Notes: a model not told the origin generated them from the letters alone. Positions 28,692 to 38,422 are shown, counted from the stretch's first letter. The stretch is 64,000 nt of DNA from Thiomicrorhabdus arctica DSM 13458 (GCF_000381085.1 NZ_KB905900.1:173516-237515), one strand, 5' to 3'. Numbers and translations: made by a program.

Positions 28692-29159
28692 ATGATTATC
28701 GATACATTAGAAAACTGGCCGCTTTACCCACTTGGCTCAGCATGGAAAACGGCTTTCGAATTTTTGGCCACCTTAACGCCGGAATCGTAAGAGAAGAAAT
28801 ACACCCTACAAGGCGATGACATCTTTGCCATGGTCATGAGCTATGAAACTCAGGCCCCAGAGACCGCCATCCTTGAATCTCACCAAAAATATGTAGACAT
28901 TCAAGCGGTACTCGTAGGTGCGGAACGATTCGAATGCGCATCCCGAAAGGGATTGGAGGTTGAAACGCCCTATGATTCCAAAAAAGACGTTGTGTTCTAT
29001 CAAGCGACCTCTCCTCGTCCAGTGAAGGTGGATCTCTTTCCAGGAACATTTATCCTACTTTACCCAGAGGATGCGCACATGCCGACTCTGATGGTCAACG
29101 AGCAAGCTGAACAGGTTAAAAAAGTGGTGATCAAAATAAAGTTAGAACTGCTAAAATAA
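28692..29159 (+). pseudogene. YhcH/YjgK/YiaL-family gene interrupted by an in-frame stop
   Basis: The frame starting at the ATG at 28692 (MIIDTLENWPLYPLG) stays in phase with ...GDDIFAMVMSYETQAPETAILESHQKYVDIQAVLVGAERFE...LFPGTFILLYPEDAHMP, the YhcH/YiaL (DUF386) sugar-acid-related beta-barrel family. A single TAA at 28788-28790 (codon 33) interrupts it. The rest, codons 34-155, is intact and contains the conserved ESHQKYVDIQ and PEDAHMP metal-ligand regions. An internal ATG at 28830 would give a 109-residue product lacking the first strands. Best read as a recent pseudogene; sequencing error or reinitiation are alternatives. Confidence 0.82.
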
Positions 29160-29293
29160 TCAACCGTCAAACGATGATTGAGACGTCATATTTAAGTCTT
29201 TATACATCACAGCCAAAACAGGCTTGTTAGATGAGACCGCGTTATACAAGACCATTAAAAGCTTGTGCTGGCATAGCTGAATGTGTGGAGTTA

Positions 29294-29316
29294 ACGGCTC
29301 TTGAAAGTAGAGCCGT
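29294..29316. repeat. Inverted repeat ACGGCTCT/AGAGCCGT
   Basis: 8-bp perfect arms with a 7-base loop in the gap between the broken YhcH gene and the 3' end of metE. There is no T-run; it could be a weak hairpin at a convergent junction. Confidence 0.4.
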
Positions 29317-29383
29317 CAATGAAATCCGCCCGTGAGAGGGCAGATAATAAGAGAGGTAATGTGTAATTGCTGAGTATTGAAGA

Positions 29384-31723
29384 CTAAGCGGATGGGTTTA
29401 ACGTAAAACGTTCACGAAGAATTTTGGCCGCAGTGACCATATTTTCTAAGGCTGGTTCAGTCTCTTTCCAAGCACGCGTTTTTAATCCACAGTCAGGATT
29501 TACCCATAACCGTTCAACGGGAATATTTTGAGCGGCTTTTTCAATCAGAACGACCATCTCTTCTACCGTAGGCACATTCGGTGAATGTATGTCATAAACA
29601 CCCGGTCCAATTTCATTTGGATAATGAAAATTGACAAATGCATCTAACAAGGTCATTTGTGATTTAGAGGTTTCAATAGTAATCACATCTGCATCCATAT
29701 CCGCGACAGCTTGAATAATGTCATTAAACTCGGAATAACACATATGAGTATGGATTTGCGTCGTGTTTTTAACCCCAGAGGTCGTTAATTTAAATGAATT
29801 CACAGCCCAACGTAAATAGTCATCCCAATCCCGCTGCTTCAAAGGTAAGCCTTCACGTAAGGCCGCTTCATCAATCTGAATCATTTCGATGCCCGCTGCT
29901 TCCAAATCTAAAACCTCATCGCGCAAAGCCAAAGCAATTTGATTACAGGTCACTTCACGAGGCTGATCATCACGAACAAATGACCACTGCAACATTGTCA
30001 CTGCACCCGTCAACATGCCTTTCATAACTTTATTGGTCAGACTTTGTGCATAGCGTGACCAAGCGACGGTCATCGCCGATTCACGAGAAACGTCACCATA
30101 AATAATCGGCGGTTTCACACAACGCGATCCGTAGGACTGCACCCAACCAAATTGGGTAAATGCATAGCCACTTAGCTGTTCGCCAAAATATTCCACCATG
30201 TCGTTACGTTCTGGTTCTCCGTGCACGAACACATCAATATTCATGCGTTCTTGACGATCGACCACATCTTTAATTTCAGCCTGCATCTGCTTAACATACT
30301 GTGCTTCCGTTAGCTGCTCTGACTTAAAGGCCCGTCTGGCCTGACGTATTTCGGCCGTCTGCGGAAATGAACCAATGGTCGTCGTGGGAAACAGAGGTAA
30401 ATTGTATTTAGGTTTTTGTACCTTAACGCGTTGTGTATAAGGATTTTGGCGCTTAAGTGCGATGGAATCTAATTTGGCCAACCTCTCTTGTACCGCCTCA
30501 TTATTGACCATACTAGAGTGAGCACGTGCTTCGATTATTTTGGCATTTTCGGATAGTTGAGACTCTACATTGTGGCCTGCCAGAGCTTGAGAAAGCAATG
30601 TAACTTCAGAAAGTTTCTGTTTAGCAAATGCTAAATAACCTGTCAGTTCATTTGACAATCCCTCTTCAGAATCGAGATCAACGGGTACATGCAATAAAGA
30701 ACAACTGGGTGCAATCCAGAGATTATCTTGAAACTTCTGCTTAGCTGTTTTTGCACTCTGTAACGCATGGTTTAAGTCGGACTTCCAAATATTGCGTCCA
30801 TCCACTAACCCCAGGGACAGTACTTTATCGGCTGGAATCGCATCCACGATTTCTGCCAATTGAGTTTTACCCCAAACGGCATCGATATGAATGCCATCTA
30901 CCGGCAAACAACTCACGAGAGAGACATGCTCGCCTAGTGTTTCAAAATAAGAGGCAAGCAATAACTTAACCTCTGCTTTGGCGAGTACACCATACGCTTG
31001 AACAAAAGCTTCTTGCCACTCAGGCTCAAGTTCTAAGCTTAAAATAGGCTCATCAATCTGTACCCACTCAATGCCCTTTTCTGCCAGACGTGCTAATATT
31101 TCCTGATAGACAACAAGTAATTCAGGCAAACGGCTCAGTTTAGAAATAGTTGTTTCTTTATTTTCTGCTAAAAACAGGTAGCTGACAGGCCCGATTAAAA
31201 CAGGCTTCACCTGAACATTTTGCCCATCATTTACAATGTGTAATGCCTCATCTACCTCATCAAACAGGCGTGTATCCGTTAATTTAAAAACCGTATCCTG
31301 TTCAAACTCTGGCACGATGTAATGGTAGTTGGTGCCAAACCATTTTTTCATTGCACCTGCATAACCGGCTTTTGATTTGGACGATGCATGCGATGCACAA
31401 CACACATGACCATCATCGGAAGGCGCACGACCTCTTGCCATACGAAATGCGACCTCAATGTTATAACTTTTTTGGCGAAATCGACTTGGAATAACGCCGA
31501 GCAAGGTACTCATATTGAGCACTTGGTCGTAATAAGCAAAGTCATTCACGGGTAAGAGTTGAATACCCGCGTTCATCTGAGTTTGATAATTGTGATAACG
31601 AATTTCTCGAGCAACGGCCTCTAGCTCTTCAACTGTTTTTTCGCCTTTCCAGTAGCTCTCTAGTGTAAATTTTAATTGACGTTTATCGCCAATGCGTGGG
31701 TAACCTAAATTATGTGCTGTCAT
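29384..31723 (-). CDS. metE: Cobalamin-independent methionine synthase
   Basis: 779 residues. It transfers a methyl group from methyl-tetrahydropteroyl-triglutamate to homocysteine. The duplicated-barrel length is normal. Zinc ligands H660, C662, E684 and C745 are all present in the family spacing (HMC; TIE; NPDCGL). The N-terminus MTAHNLGYPRIGDKRQLKFTLE is typical. It is divergent from a LysR-type gene, with a palindrome matching the MetR operator in the 120-bp gap, so homocysteine-dependent activation by MetR is likely. Confidence 0.97.
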   Translation of the reverse strand: MTAHNLGYPRIGDKRQLKFTLESYWKGEKTVEELEAVAREIRYHNYQTQMNAGIQLLPVNDFAYYDQVLNMSTLLGVIPSRFRQKSYNIEVAFRMARGRAPSDDGHVCCASHASSKSKAGYAGAMKKWFGTNYHYIVPEFEQDTVFKLTDTRLFDEVDEALHIVNDGQNVQVKPVLIGPVSYLFLAENKETTISKLSRLPELLVVYQEILARLAEKGIEWVQIDEPILSLELEPEWQEAFVQAYGVLAKAEVKLLLASYFETLGEHVSLVSCLPVDGIHIDAVWGKTQLAEIVDAIPADKVLSLGLVDGRNIWKSDLNHALQSAKTAKQKFQDNLWIAPSCSLLHVPVDLDSEEGLSNELTGYLAFAKQKLSEVTLLSQALAGHNVESQLSENAKIIEARAHSSMVNNEAVQERLAKLDSIALKRQNPYTQRVKVQKPKYNLPLFPTTTIGSFPQTAEIRQARRAFKSEQLTEAQYVKQMQAEIKDVVDRQERMNIDVFVHGEPERNDMVEYFGEQLSGYAFTQFGWVQSYGSRCVKPPIIYGDVSRESAMTVAWSRYAQSLTNKVMKGMLTGAVTMLQWSFVRDDQPREVTCNQIALALRDEVLDLEAAGIEMIQIDEAALREGLPLKQRDWDDYLRWAVNSFKLTTSGVKNTTQIHTHMCYSEFNDIIQAVADMDADVITIETSKSQMTLLDAFVNFHYPNEIGPGVYDIHSPNVPTVEEMVVLIEKAAQNIPVERLWVNPDCGLKTRAWKETEPALENMVTAAKILRERFTLNPSA

Positions 31724-31800
31724 GATTTTATCCTTTTATCTCTTCACAAGAAGCATGATAGAATGTCATCATCTTGAAAACAAACGAATAAAACTCACTT

Positions 31801-31823
31801 TAATATGAATTTAATTCATATTA
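31801..31823. promoter_or_regulatory. MetR-type operator between metE and metR
   Basis: TGAATTTAATTCA at 31806-31818 fits the MetR consensus TGAA-N5-TTCA and is extended to a 23-base palindrome around T31812. It lies 21 bases upstream of metR and about 80 bases upstream of metE, where a shared divergent operator is expected. Confidence 0.75.
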
Positions 31824-31843
31824 AGACATTGGCCTGAAATAAT

Positions 31844-32737
31844 ATGATTGAAATAAAGCATCTACACACCATCTCTATCCTGGCTGAAACCCATTCAGTA
31901 AATGCCGCAGCAGATCGTCTTTTTATGACACAATCAGCCTTATCGCATCAAATTAAACAGCTGGAATATGCGCTGGATCTAAAGCTATTTGAGCGAAAAA
32001 CCAACCCCATTCAATTCACTTCCGCTGGGAAAACACTCCTTAAAACGGCACAGGAAGTGTTGCCTAAATTACAACAAACCCAACAAACTTTATTGGCTTT
32101 ATCTCAAGGCGAGCTAGGACGTTTATTTATCGGGGTCGATTGTCATACCTGTTTTGAATGGCTACTGCCCATGCTCAGGAATTACCAAGCAAAATGGCCT
32201 AATGTCGACTTGGATATTCTGAACTCATTTGGTGAACAACCCTTAAAAAAATTACTCACACAACGCCTTGACTTAGTGATCACTTCTGACCCAGAAGCCT
32301 ATGAAGAACTCCAATTCACTCCTTTGTTTAGCTATGAATTGGTGGCCGTATTACCCATGAATCATGAGTTAATAGACTCACAATGGTTAGAGCCAGAGAA
32401 TTTTTCTGCGCAAACTCTGATTACTTACCCAGTCTCACAACAAAAGTTAGATGTCTTTAAACGATTTCTACACCCCCATCAAATTCAGCCACAGACTATT
32501 CGTTACTCTGAACTCACTTTAATGATGTTACAACTGGTTGAATCTGGTCGAGGCCTATCTGTTTTACCAAAGTGGCTTATTCAAAGCCAACCTGAATTCT
32601 CTCACTTGCCGACCAAAAGTCTGGGGAAAGATGGGATTTGGTCAACGTTACATGCTGCTACGTTAAAAACACAACAGCACCAACCCTATATTCAAGACTT
32701 TATTGAGCAGGTTGCCAACAAAATGTCACAGCAATGA
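31844..32737 (+). CDS. metR: LysR-family regulator, probable MetR
   Basis: 297 residues. The N-terminal helix-turn-helix IKHLHTISILAETHSVNAAADRLFMTQSALSHQIKQLE is followed by a LysR effector domain (LFIGVDCHTCFEWLLPML...). MetR activates metE using homocysteine as effector. Divergence from metE and the palindromic TGAA-N5-TTCA site at its own promoter support the assignment and autoregulation. It is complete; convergent with the chemotaxis gene, with palindrome copy 9 and a terminator between. Confidence 0.92.
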   Translation: MIEIKHLHTISILAETHSVNAAADRLFMTQSALSHQIKQLEYALDLKLFERKTNPIQFTSAGKTLLKTAQEVLPKLQQTQQTLLALSQGELGRLFIGVDCHTCFEWLLPMLRNYQAKWPNVDLDILNSFGEQPLKKLLTQRLDLVITSDPEAYEELQFTPLFSYELVAVLPMNHELIDSQWLEPENFSAQTLITYPVSQQKLDVFKRFLHPHQIQPQTIRYSELTLMMLQLVESGRGLSVLPKWLIQSQPEFSHLPTKSLGKDGIWSTLHAATLKTQQHQPYIQDFIEQVANKMSQQ

Positions 32738-32837
32738 TGCTGGACGTAATGACGTTCAAAATAGCTGAATATGAACTCTGATTGCACTTAATCAGCATAT
32801 TTAAGGACAAGAATTGCTTGTAGAAGGTCTATTCAAT

Positions 32838-32853
32838 TGACCAGGCCTGGTCA
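32838..32853. repeat. CCAGGCCTGG palindromic repeat, copy 9 (convergent gap)
   Basis: Perfect TGACCAGGCCTGGTCA (core 32841-32850) in the gap between metR and the convergent chemotaxis gene. Confidence 0.92.
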
Positions 32854-32917
32854 GTTTGAAAAAGGTTTTTATTTGCAAGCTACAAACACGGGTCAATTTA
32901 GACTTAAACACGAGCAT

Positions 32918-32944
32918 AAAAAAGGGAGCCTTGGCTCCCTTTTA
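32918..32944 (-). terminator. Rho-independent terminator of the chemotaxis gene
   Basis: Stem GGGAGCC/GGCTCCC with two-base loop, A-rich on one side and T-rich on the other. On the minus strand it ends in six T's 38 bases after the stop. The symmetric A/T flanks mean it may also serve metR. Confidence 0.85.
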
Positions 32945-32981
32945 AAAACGTACTCAATTGAACCACACTCGTCGCATATCT

Positions 32982-34178
32982 TCAGGTTTTAAACTGACCG
33001 ATCAGTTTACCCAATTGCGTTGATAAGTGCCCCACCTGAGAGCTTGAGGCATAGGTTTTAGCTGCACCACTGGCAACGTTTTCCGCCACCGCACTGATTT
33101 GACCTATATCTTGATTAACCATTTCGGCCTGTTCGCGTTGACGTCCAGACGCCGTTGCAATCTGAGTATTCATTTCATTAATATGGCTTATAGCAGATTC
33201 AATGGCAAGTAGCGATCGTCCTGCATCGCTGGCTTGGTCAACACTTTCATTTGCCTTTTTGCTTCCACGATTCATCACTTCCACCGCTTCAATTGAGGCC
33301 GTTTGCAGATGGGCAATAGTCACTTCAATTTCTTTTGCAGATGCCTGCGTGCGACTTGCTAAAATGCGCACTTCATCGGCTACCACGGCAAAACCACGGC
33401 CATGCTCACCTGCACGAGCGGCTTCAATCGCAGCGTTTAAGGCTAATAAATTTGTCTGTTCGGCAATATCCTTAATCACCTCCAGAACATTACCGATGGT
33501 TTCGCTGTCTTTTTCCAATCGTTTAATGACCACTGCCGCATTCTTGACCTGCTCTGCCAGTTCACCAATTGAGGAGACTGCACTGTTTACAACCTGAGTG
33601 CCTTTTGTGGTGGCCGTACTGGCTTCAGCCACGGAGTCAAGCGCGGCTTGTGTATGTTGCGACATTTCCAATACCGTGTCATTCATACTCTGCATAGCAA
33701 TAACCACATTTTGCGTATCCTGCTGCTGTTGTACAATCCCGGTTTGTGCGGCCTGTGTCTCTGACACCATATCCGCAGAGGCACGACCCAATTCATTTGA
33801 CACATCTGCAATACGTTTAATCATAGCGCGTAAATTTTGTGACATTAAATTAAAGCTAGTGGCCATATCACCAATAAAATCATGACTTTCCAAGATGCAT
33901 TTGTGAGAGACATTGTTATTACTAATGGCATTCGCAACTTCTCCAATACGCTTCAATCGTTGTAATAACATTTTATTCAGTAACCAGAAATTTAATAACC
34001 CAATAGTGAGCCCGGCGATGATACAGGAGATGACAAACCACACCAACATACCGTCTTTCCACTCTACAAACAAGTTCGCAAAAATCGGGAACAAAACCCC
34101 CATCACAAAGCCAAAAGACATAAATGCGAGAAAAATATTCCTCAATATGCTCGGTTTGCTAAAGTCGAATGTAATCAT
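32982..34178 (-). CDS. Methyl-accepting chemotaxis protein without a large sensor domain
   Basis: 398 residues. Two membrane segments (about 12-34 and 43-68) are separated by only ~8 residues (EWKDGMLV), so there is no periplasmic ligand domain. HAMP follows ([20 protein letters not shown]...), then the long methylation/signalling coiled coil with the conserved tip [40 protein letters not shown]. It would signal to CheA/CheW. With no extracytoplasmic domain it may sense membrane state, energy or cytoplasmic cues. It stands alone, without che genes nearby. The start has no strong ribosome site. Confidence 0.92.
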   Translation of the reverse strand: MITFDFSKPSILRNIFLAFMSFGFVMGVLFPIFANLFVEWKDGMLVWFVISCIIAGLTIGLLNFWLLNKMLLQRLKRIGEVANAISNNNVSHKCILESHDFIGDMATSFNLMSQNLRAMIKRIADVSNELGRASADMVSETQAAQTGIVQQQQDTQNVVIAMQSMNDTVLEMSQHTQAALDSVAEASTATTKGTQVVNSAVSSIGELAEQVKNAAVVIKRLEKDSETIGNVLEVIKDIAEQTNLLALNAAIEAARAGEHGRGFAVVADEVRILASRTQASAKEIEVTIAHLQTASIEAVEVMNRGSKKANESVDQASDAGRSLLAIESAISHINEMNTQIATASGRQREQAEMVNQDIGQISAVAENVASGAAKTYASSSQVGHLSTQLGKLIGQFKT

Positions 34179-34501
34179 AAGTGTGATGCCCTGTTATTCT
34201 AGTAGGATGGAATAGAGTGATAAATTATCTATAGCAATTCTTTGTCCAACTCCCCTAATTCATGGATGAATAAGTTAACAAACTTGCAAGACAGTGATCA
34301 CAAAATTCAAATACAAGCCCATGATGGGTTTGGTACGACATGGCCGACAGCATAAAAAATGCGTTAATGGGCACGTTTACACACCTTCATTCACCTATAG
34401 GCCGACAAATGATCCCTTTGCAAGCGATCTTCCAATCTGTACAATTCATTTCAAATAGCCTGAAACGGCCTAGTCACTCACCATAAAAACAGGAAGGGAA
34501 G
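34179..34501. other. Intergenic gap upstream of chemotaxis and PEBP-like genes
   Basis: 323 bp between divergent genes. No gene, repeat copy or strong operator is recognised; it must hold both promoters. GGAAGGGAAG at its right end is the ribosome-binding site of the next gene. Confidence 0.5.
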
Positions 34502-35029
34502 ATGAAATATAACTTAACGACTCTATTCTCTTTATTAACCTTTGTGGGATTAACCCCATCCGCTATGGCTGAAACCCCTTTCATTGCTAGCTTGAACGAT
34601 TCTCATTGGGATGGAAAGCGGATTCCGGCTGGACAACAGTGCTTAAAATTTGGCGGCCAGCAACCTGCGACGCCCGCTCTAAACATCACTGGCATTCCAC
34701 AACAAACCAATTTATTGATTTTAGAATACAGTGATCGTAGTTATGAACCCATGAACCATGGTGGACATGGTCGTATGGCCTATGCAATTTCAAGCCCTGC
34801 TCCAAACATACAGCTTCCAGCGGTTGCTGGGCATAGCGTTGAACTGCCGACGGGTTTTATGATGCTTGAAGCACACCGGAATCCTAAATGGGATAAAGCA
34901 GGCGCCTATATGCCGCCTTGCTCAGGGGGAAGGGGAAACGTATATTATGTGACGGTTAAAGCCGTGCATTATGATGGCGTTAAGACGGTGGTGTTAGCGA
35001 AAACCGTATTAGAAATGGGTGAATTTTAA
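34502..35029 (+). CDS. Secreted PEBP-like (YbhB/YbcL-type) protein
   Basis: 175 residues with a signal peptide (MKYNLTTLFSLLTFVGLTPSAMAE). The body shows a PEBP-like order: PALNITGIPQQTNLLILEYSDRS, then GGHGRMAYAIS where the family has the HWvvynIp block, and AGAYMPPCSGGRGNVYYVTVKAV matching the YgPpCPp-GxHrY region. PEBP proteins bind phospholipid head groups or small ligands; the bacterial role is unclear. The match is weak and made from motif order only. Strong AGGAAGGGA site; coupled to the YkgJ-like gene. Confidence 0.55.
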   Translation: MKYNLTTLFSLLTFVGLTPSAMAETPFIASLNDSHWDGKRIPAGQQCLKFGGQQPATPALNITGIPQQTNLLILEYSDRSYEPMNHGGHGRMAYAISSPAPNIQLPAVAGHSVELPTGFMMLEAHRNPKWDKAGAYMPPCSGGRGNVYYVTVKAVHYDGVKTVVLAKTVLEMGEF

Positions 35030-35033
35030 AATA

Positions 35034-35324
35034 ATGGCTGTCAAAAACACTCTATTATTTGAACCAGAAGTGACCTGCGCAACCTGTCAGGCCTGTTGTT
35101 GTCGACTAGAAGTGATGTTGATTACCGATACTGGCGTTCCAGAACGCTATATTGAAGAGGATTCATGGGGAAGCCGAGTAATGGCTCGCTTGGATGATGG
35201 TTGGTGTGCGGCACTGGACCGCGACACTATGATGTGTAGCATCTATGAACATCGTCCATTAATTTGCCGGGAATTTGCAATGGGTGAATTTGAGTGTCGT
35301 ACTGAACGCAAGGCCTGCCTGTAA
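35034..35324 (+). CDS. YkgJ-family cysteine cluster protein
   Basis: 96 residues. The N-terminal CATCQACCCRLE gives the CxxCxxCC cluster and a second set follows (WCAALDRDTMMCSIYEHRPLICREF, C...C). This is the zinc/iron-chelating YkgJ (CxxCxxCC) family, of unknown function. The ATG at 35034, 5 bases after the preceding stop, is preferred over an in-frame GTG at 35019 inside the upstream gene. Likely cotranscribed with the PEBP-like gene. Confidence 0.82.
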   Translation: MAVKNTLLFEPEVTCATCQACCCRLEVMLITDTGVPERYIEEDSWGSRVMARLDDGWCAALDRDTMMCSIYEHRPLICREFAMGEFECRTERKACL

Positions 35325-35350
35325 AAGATCAGCCTTCTTTTTGGCCGACT

Positions 35351-37108
35351 CTACCAACGATTAGTAATCCAGGCAGATTGATAAGGCTCTAAGATAAATT
35401 CGCCATATAAATCAGGAATCATCTCACCGCTGAGTAACTCTTTCCACTCATCCATATCAATCAAGTTCAACTGTCCTAAACTCAATACCTGAGACTGATC
35501 AGTGACGTTATTGACCACAAAAACACTTTGATCTCGCCGTAAACTTTGTCGCCAAAAACCAAACAATTCATCCGGTAAATGCAGGGTGAACTGAGTCGCA
35601 TTCGGATGAAAGGCAGGCTGTTTTTTACGAATTTTTATTAAATCACTCAATTTTGTTAACACTTTATGATGCAAAGAGTGGCTATCAACGAGTACCGTAG
35701 CTAAGGAATCACTCTGCCATTGATGACGATTGATATCCCGATTGTGTTGGGTTTTCTCCAACGCCTCATAATCGTTTTCAGTGCCGAAAAAAGAGTGGAT
35801 ATAGAGTGCTGGCACGCCTTCCAATGCAATTGCAATCGCATGAGCGCATAACATTCGTTCAACCTGGTAATGATCTTCCCCCTGAAAAGTGCCTTTAAAC
35901 GCATCAATCAAAGCGATATTGATTTCATATGGATGTTTCTCACCATTTGCCCCATTACGCCAAGAGACTTGCGCACCAAAGGACTGCAAAGTATGAATCA
36001 TGTTTTGCAACTCTTCCGCATCCAACATACCTTCGGCAGGTCGGACACCAATACCATCATGACTGGCGATAAAGTTAAGGTAAGTTGTGCCCATTTGGGC
36101 AGGGGGCATCGACATTAGCCAAGACTTAAGATGTTTTGCTGAACCCGTCAACATCGCATTAATGACTAAAGGTGGTAAAGAGAAGTTATAGACCATATGC
36201 GCTTCATTGGCGTTACCAAAATAGGTCAGATTCTCTTTTTTAGGCACATTGGTTTCGGTGATGATAATGGCGTCATGTAGACGGTATTCAATTAGAGCGC
36301 GCATCAATTGAACTGCTTGATGGGTTTCAGGCAGATGAATACAAGGTGTGCCAATTATTTTCCACAAGAAACCAATGGCGTCTAGACGAAAAATACTCGC
36401 CCCCTTATCGATATAGAGTGAGATTAACCGCATCACGTCTAATAGGACTTTAGGGTTGGCGAAATTCAAATCAATTTGATCATGACCGAATGTGCACCAG
36501 ACATATTTCTCACCATCAGCCGTCAAGGTCGGTCTGAGTAATGGAGTGGTTCTGGGGCGTACCACTTCAGACCAATCAGTCGTCGGATCAACTACCACGA
36601 AATAGTCGACATAATACGGATCACCCTCGATAAACGCTTGAAACCATTTATGTTCACTGGAACAGTGGTTGATGACCAAATCCGCCATGATTTTGTAGTC
36701 TTGACTGATCGCGGTAACATCTTCCCAAGTGCCTAAATCAGGGTTGATTATTTCATAATCGCTGACAGCAAAACCGCCATCTGACGTGTAAGGGTAGTAG
36801 GGTAAAATATGCACCATCGAAACGGTGTCTTTAAGGTATTTATCTAAGACTTTTTTGAGGGTCTGCAAAGGCACTTCACCGCGATGTTTAATGGTGTTTC
36901 CGTAAGTAATCACCATAATATCGGATTCATCCCAGTGCGATTCATGCGATTGTGGTAATGCACAGTCCTTTTCCTGAATACCTGTTGCAGCCACCAATTG
37001 TTGCGCTAGAACTTGGGCATCTTCTGCCGGATAGAGCGATTGAATCAGCGGCGTTAACCTTTCAAACAACGCTTCATAAGCGTATTGACAGCGGGGAGTT
37101 GTATCCAT
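35351..37108 (-). CDS. GH13 (subfamily 18-like) phosphorylase, probable glucosylglycerate phosphorylase
   Basis: 585 residues, sucrose-phosphorylase-like glycoside hydrolase family 13. The barrel shows ILPYYPYTSDGGFAVSDY, MADLVINHCSSEH, nucleophile D243 in IFRLDAIGF, acid/base E285 in IITETNVP and transition-state aspartate D351 in NFIASHDGIGVRP. Enzymes of this group phosphorolyse sucrose, sucrose-6-phosphate or glucosylglycerate. It lies directly downstream of the glucosylglycerate synthase and phosphatase genes, so glucosylglycerate phosphorolysis to glucose-1-phosphate is the best guess. Cytosolic, no signal peptide. Specificity is inferred from the neighbours. Confidence 0.8.
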   Translation of the reverse strand: MDTTPRCQYAYEALFERLTPLIQSLYPAEDAQVLAQQLVAATGIQEKDCALPQSHESHWDESDIMVITYGNTIKHRGEVPLQTLKKVLDKYLKDTVSMVHILPYYPYTSDGGFAVSDYEIINPDLGTWEDVTAISQDYKIMADLVINHCSSEHKWFQAFIEGDPYYVDYFVVVDPTTDWSEVVRPRTTPLLRPTLTADGEKYVWCTFGHDQIDLNFANPKVLLDVMRLISLYIDKGASIFRLDAIGFLWKIIGTPCIHLPETHQAVQLMRALIEYRLHDAIIITETNVPKKENLTYFGNANEAHMVYNFSLPPLVINAMLTGSAKHLKSWLMSMPPAQMGTTYLNFIASHDGIGVRPAEGMLDAEELQNMIHTLQSFGAQVSWRNGANGEKHPYEINIALIDAFKGTFQGEDHYQVERMLCAHAIAIALEGVPALYIHSFFGTENDYEALEKTQHNRDINRHQWQSDSLATVLVDSHSLHHKVLTKLSDLIKIRKKQPAFHPNATQFTLHLPDELFGFWRQSLRRDQSVFVVNNVTDQSQVLSLGQLNLIDMDEWKELLSGEMIPDLYGEFILEPYQSAWITNRW

Positions 37109-37134
37109 TTTGCAGACCCTCTTAGTTAATGCAT

Positions 37135-38373
37135 TTATTTCGTCTGAAACTCAGCCATATCCGCGTCAACCGCTGAAGTAATCTCATCTAGAATATCGGG
37201 GAATGCCGAAGAGACTCGGTTCCAAGAGGGAATAAAAGGCGTTTCCATCGGCGCTTTTAAAAAGTGACTGCCGGCATTGATAATGTTTTCGGCAAACAGC
37301 TCTACCGCGGTCTCTTCCTTATGCACATCCAGCGTTAAGCCATTCATAATGGCGTCATTACGATAAGATTCAATCAAATCTAACGCAATGCGGAAGTAAG
37401 AGGCTTTGACGGTACGGAAGCTCTCTTGTGAGAACACAACCCCTTCTGCCGCAAGTTTACGGAAAAAAGCCTTACTGATATCAATCGACATTTTTGAGAG
37501 ACCTGTCTGCGCATCATCTGCCGAAAGCTCCTGATGTTTGTGGTCATAAATATCAGCGATATCCACTTGGCAGATACGATTAGAGCTGATATTACGTTTC
37601 ATTTCAGACAGCACTCCAATCTCTAGTCCCCAATCGGACGGAATACGTAAATCAGAAATCACCCCGGTACGGAAGGCAAACTCACCTGCCAGCGGGTATC
37701 GATAGGAATCCATGTGGTTCAGGAATTCACTGGCCTTTTCATTATGAATCCCGACAGTGGTCTTTAAGGCGCGAATCAAAGGGGTGACTAACAATCGGGT
37801 GACGCGGCCATTCATGGTGTTGTTGGAAATGCGTGTGTAAAAACCCTTGGCAAAAGCATAGTTGAATTGCGGATTAGCGACCGGGTAAATCAGTTTTGCT
37901 AATAAGGAGCGGTCATACGTTGTGATATCACAATCATGCAAAGCGACGGCTTCAACCTTGTTGGAGCCTAATACATAACCAATCATATACCAGACATTAC
38001 GCCCCTTACCTGGCGCTTCTGGTGCGATTCGTTCTGCGACCAGTTTCTTGTGGATGGCTTTCATTCTTGGACCGTCATTCCATATCACTTTAATGCTTTG
38101 TGGTAAGACACTGAAAAATTCAAGCGCATGGCGATACTCAGCTTCGTTGGCTCGATCCAAACCGATGACAATCTCCTTTAAATAGGGAACATGCTTCAAT
38201 TCTTCCACGATCTTAGTCAATGCTGGCAGCTGTAATTCAGAATAAAGACTTGGCAAAATAAGCCCCATTGGCCGCTTTTTACTGAACTTAATCAGGTCAG
38301 CATCCATATCTTCAATCGAGCGGTCCATAAGATTATGTAAGGTGGTAATAATGCCGTTTTGATAAAAATCCAT
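37135..38373 (-). CDS. gpgS: Glucosyl-3-phosphoglycerate synthase
   Basis: 412-residue GT-A glycosyltransferase of the GpgS type (GT81-like). It transfers glucose from an NDP-glucose to 3-phosphoglycerate. The N-terminus DFYQNGIITTLHNL and LVLPSL-like LILPSLYSEL are typical, with the metal-binding D147-C148-D149 in ALHDCD and PGKGRNVWYMIGYVLGS before it. FNYAFAKGFYTRI and SYRYPLAGEFAFRT-like segments follow. The acceptor could instead be mannosyl-type; the paired HAD phosphatase fits either. The operon order is phosphatase, synthase, GH13 enzyme with 26-49-bp gaps. Confidence 0.85.
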   Translation of the reverse strand: MDFYQNGIITTLHNLMDRSIEDMDADLIKFSKKRPMGLILPSLYSELQLPALTKIVEELKHVPYLKEIVIGLDRANEAEYRHALEFFSVLPQSIKVIWNDGPRMKAIHKKLVAERIAPEAPGKGRNVWYMIGYVLGSNKVEAVALHDCDITTYDRSLLAKLIYPVANPQFNYAFAKGFYTRISNNTMNGRVTRLLVTPLIRALKTTVGIHNEKASEFLNHMDSYRYPLAGEFAFRTGVISDLRIPSDWGLEIGVLSEMKRNISSNRICQVDIADIYDHKHQELSADDAQTGLSKMSIDISKAFFRKLAAEGVVFSQESFRTVKASYFRIALDLIESYRNDAIMNGLTLDVHKEETAVELFAENIINAGSHFLKAPMETPFIPSWNRVSSAFPDILDEITSAVDADMAEFQTK

Positions 38374-38422
38374 ACAATTCCCGCCCTGCTTTGGGTCTTT
38401 TGATTACAATTTCAACAGTCTT

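Noticed and set aside
28788..28790. Recoding of the in-frame stop in the YhcH gene
   Set aside because: The codon is TAA, which is not used for selenocysteine or pyrrolysine, and no recoding structure is evident.
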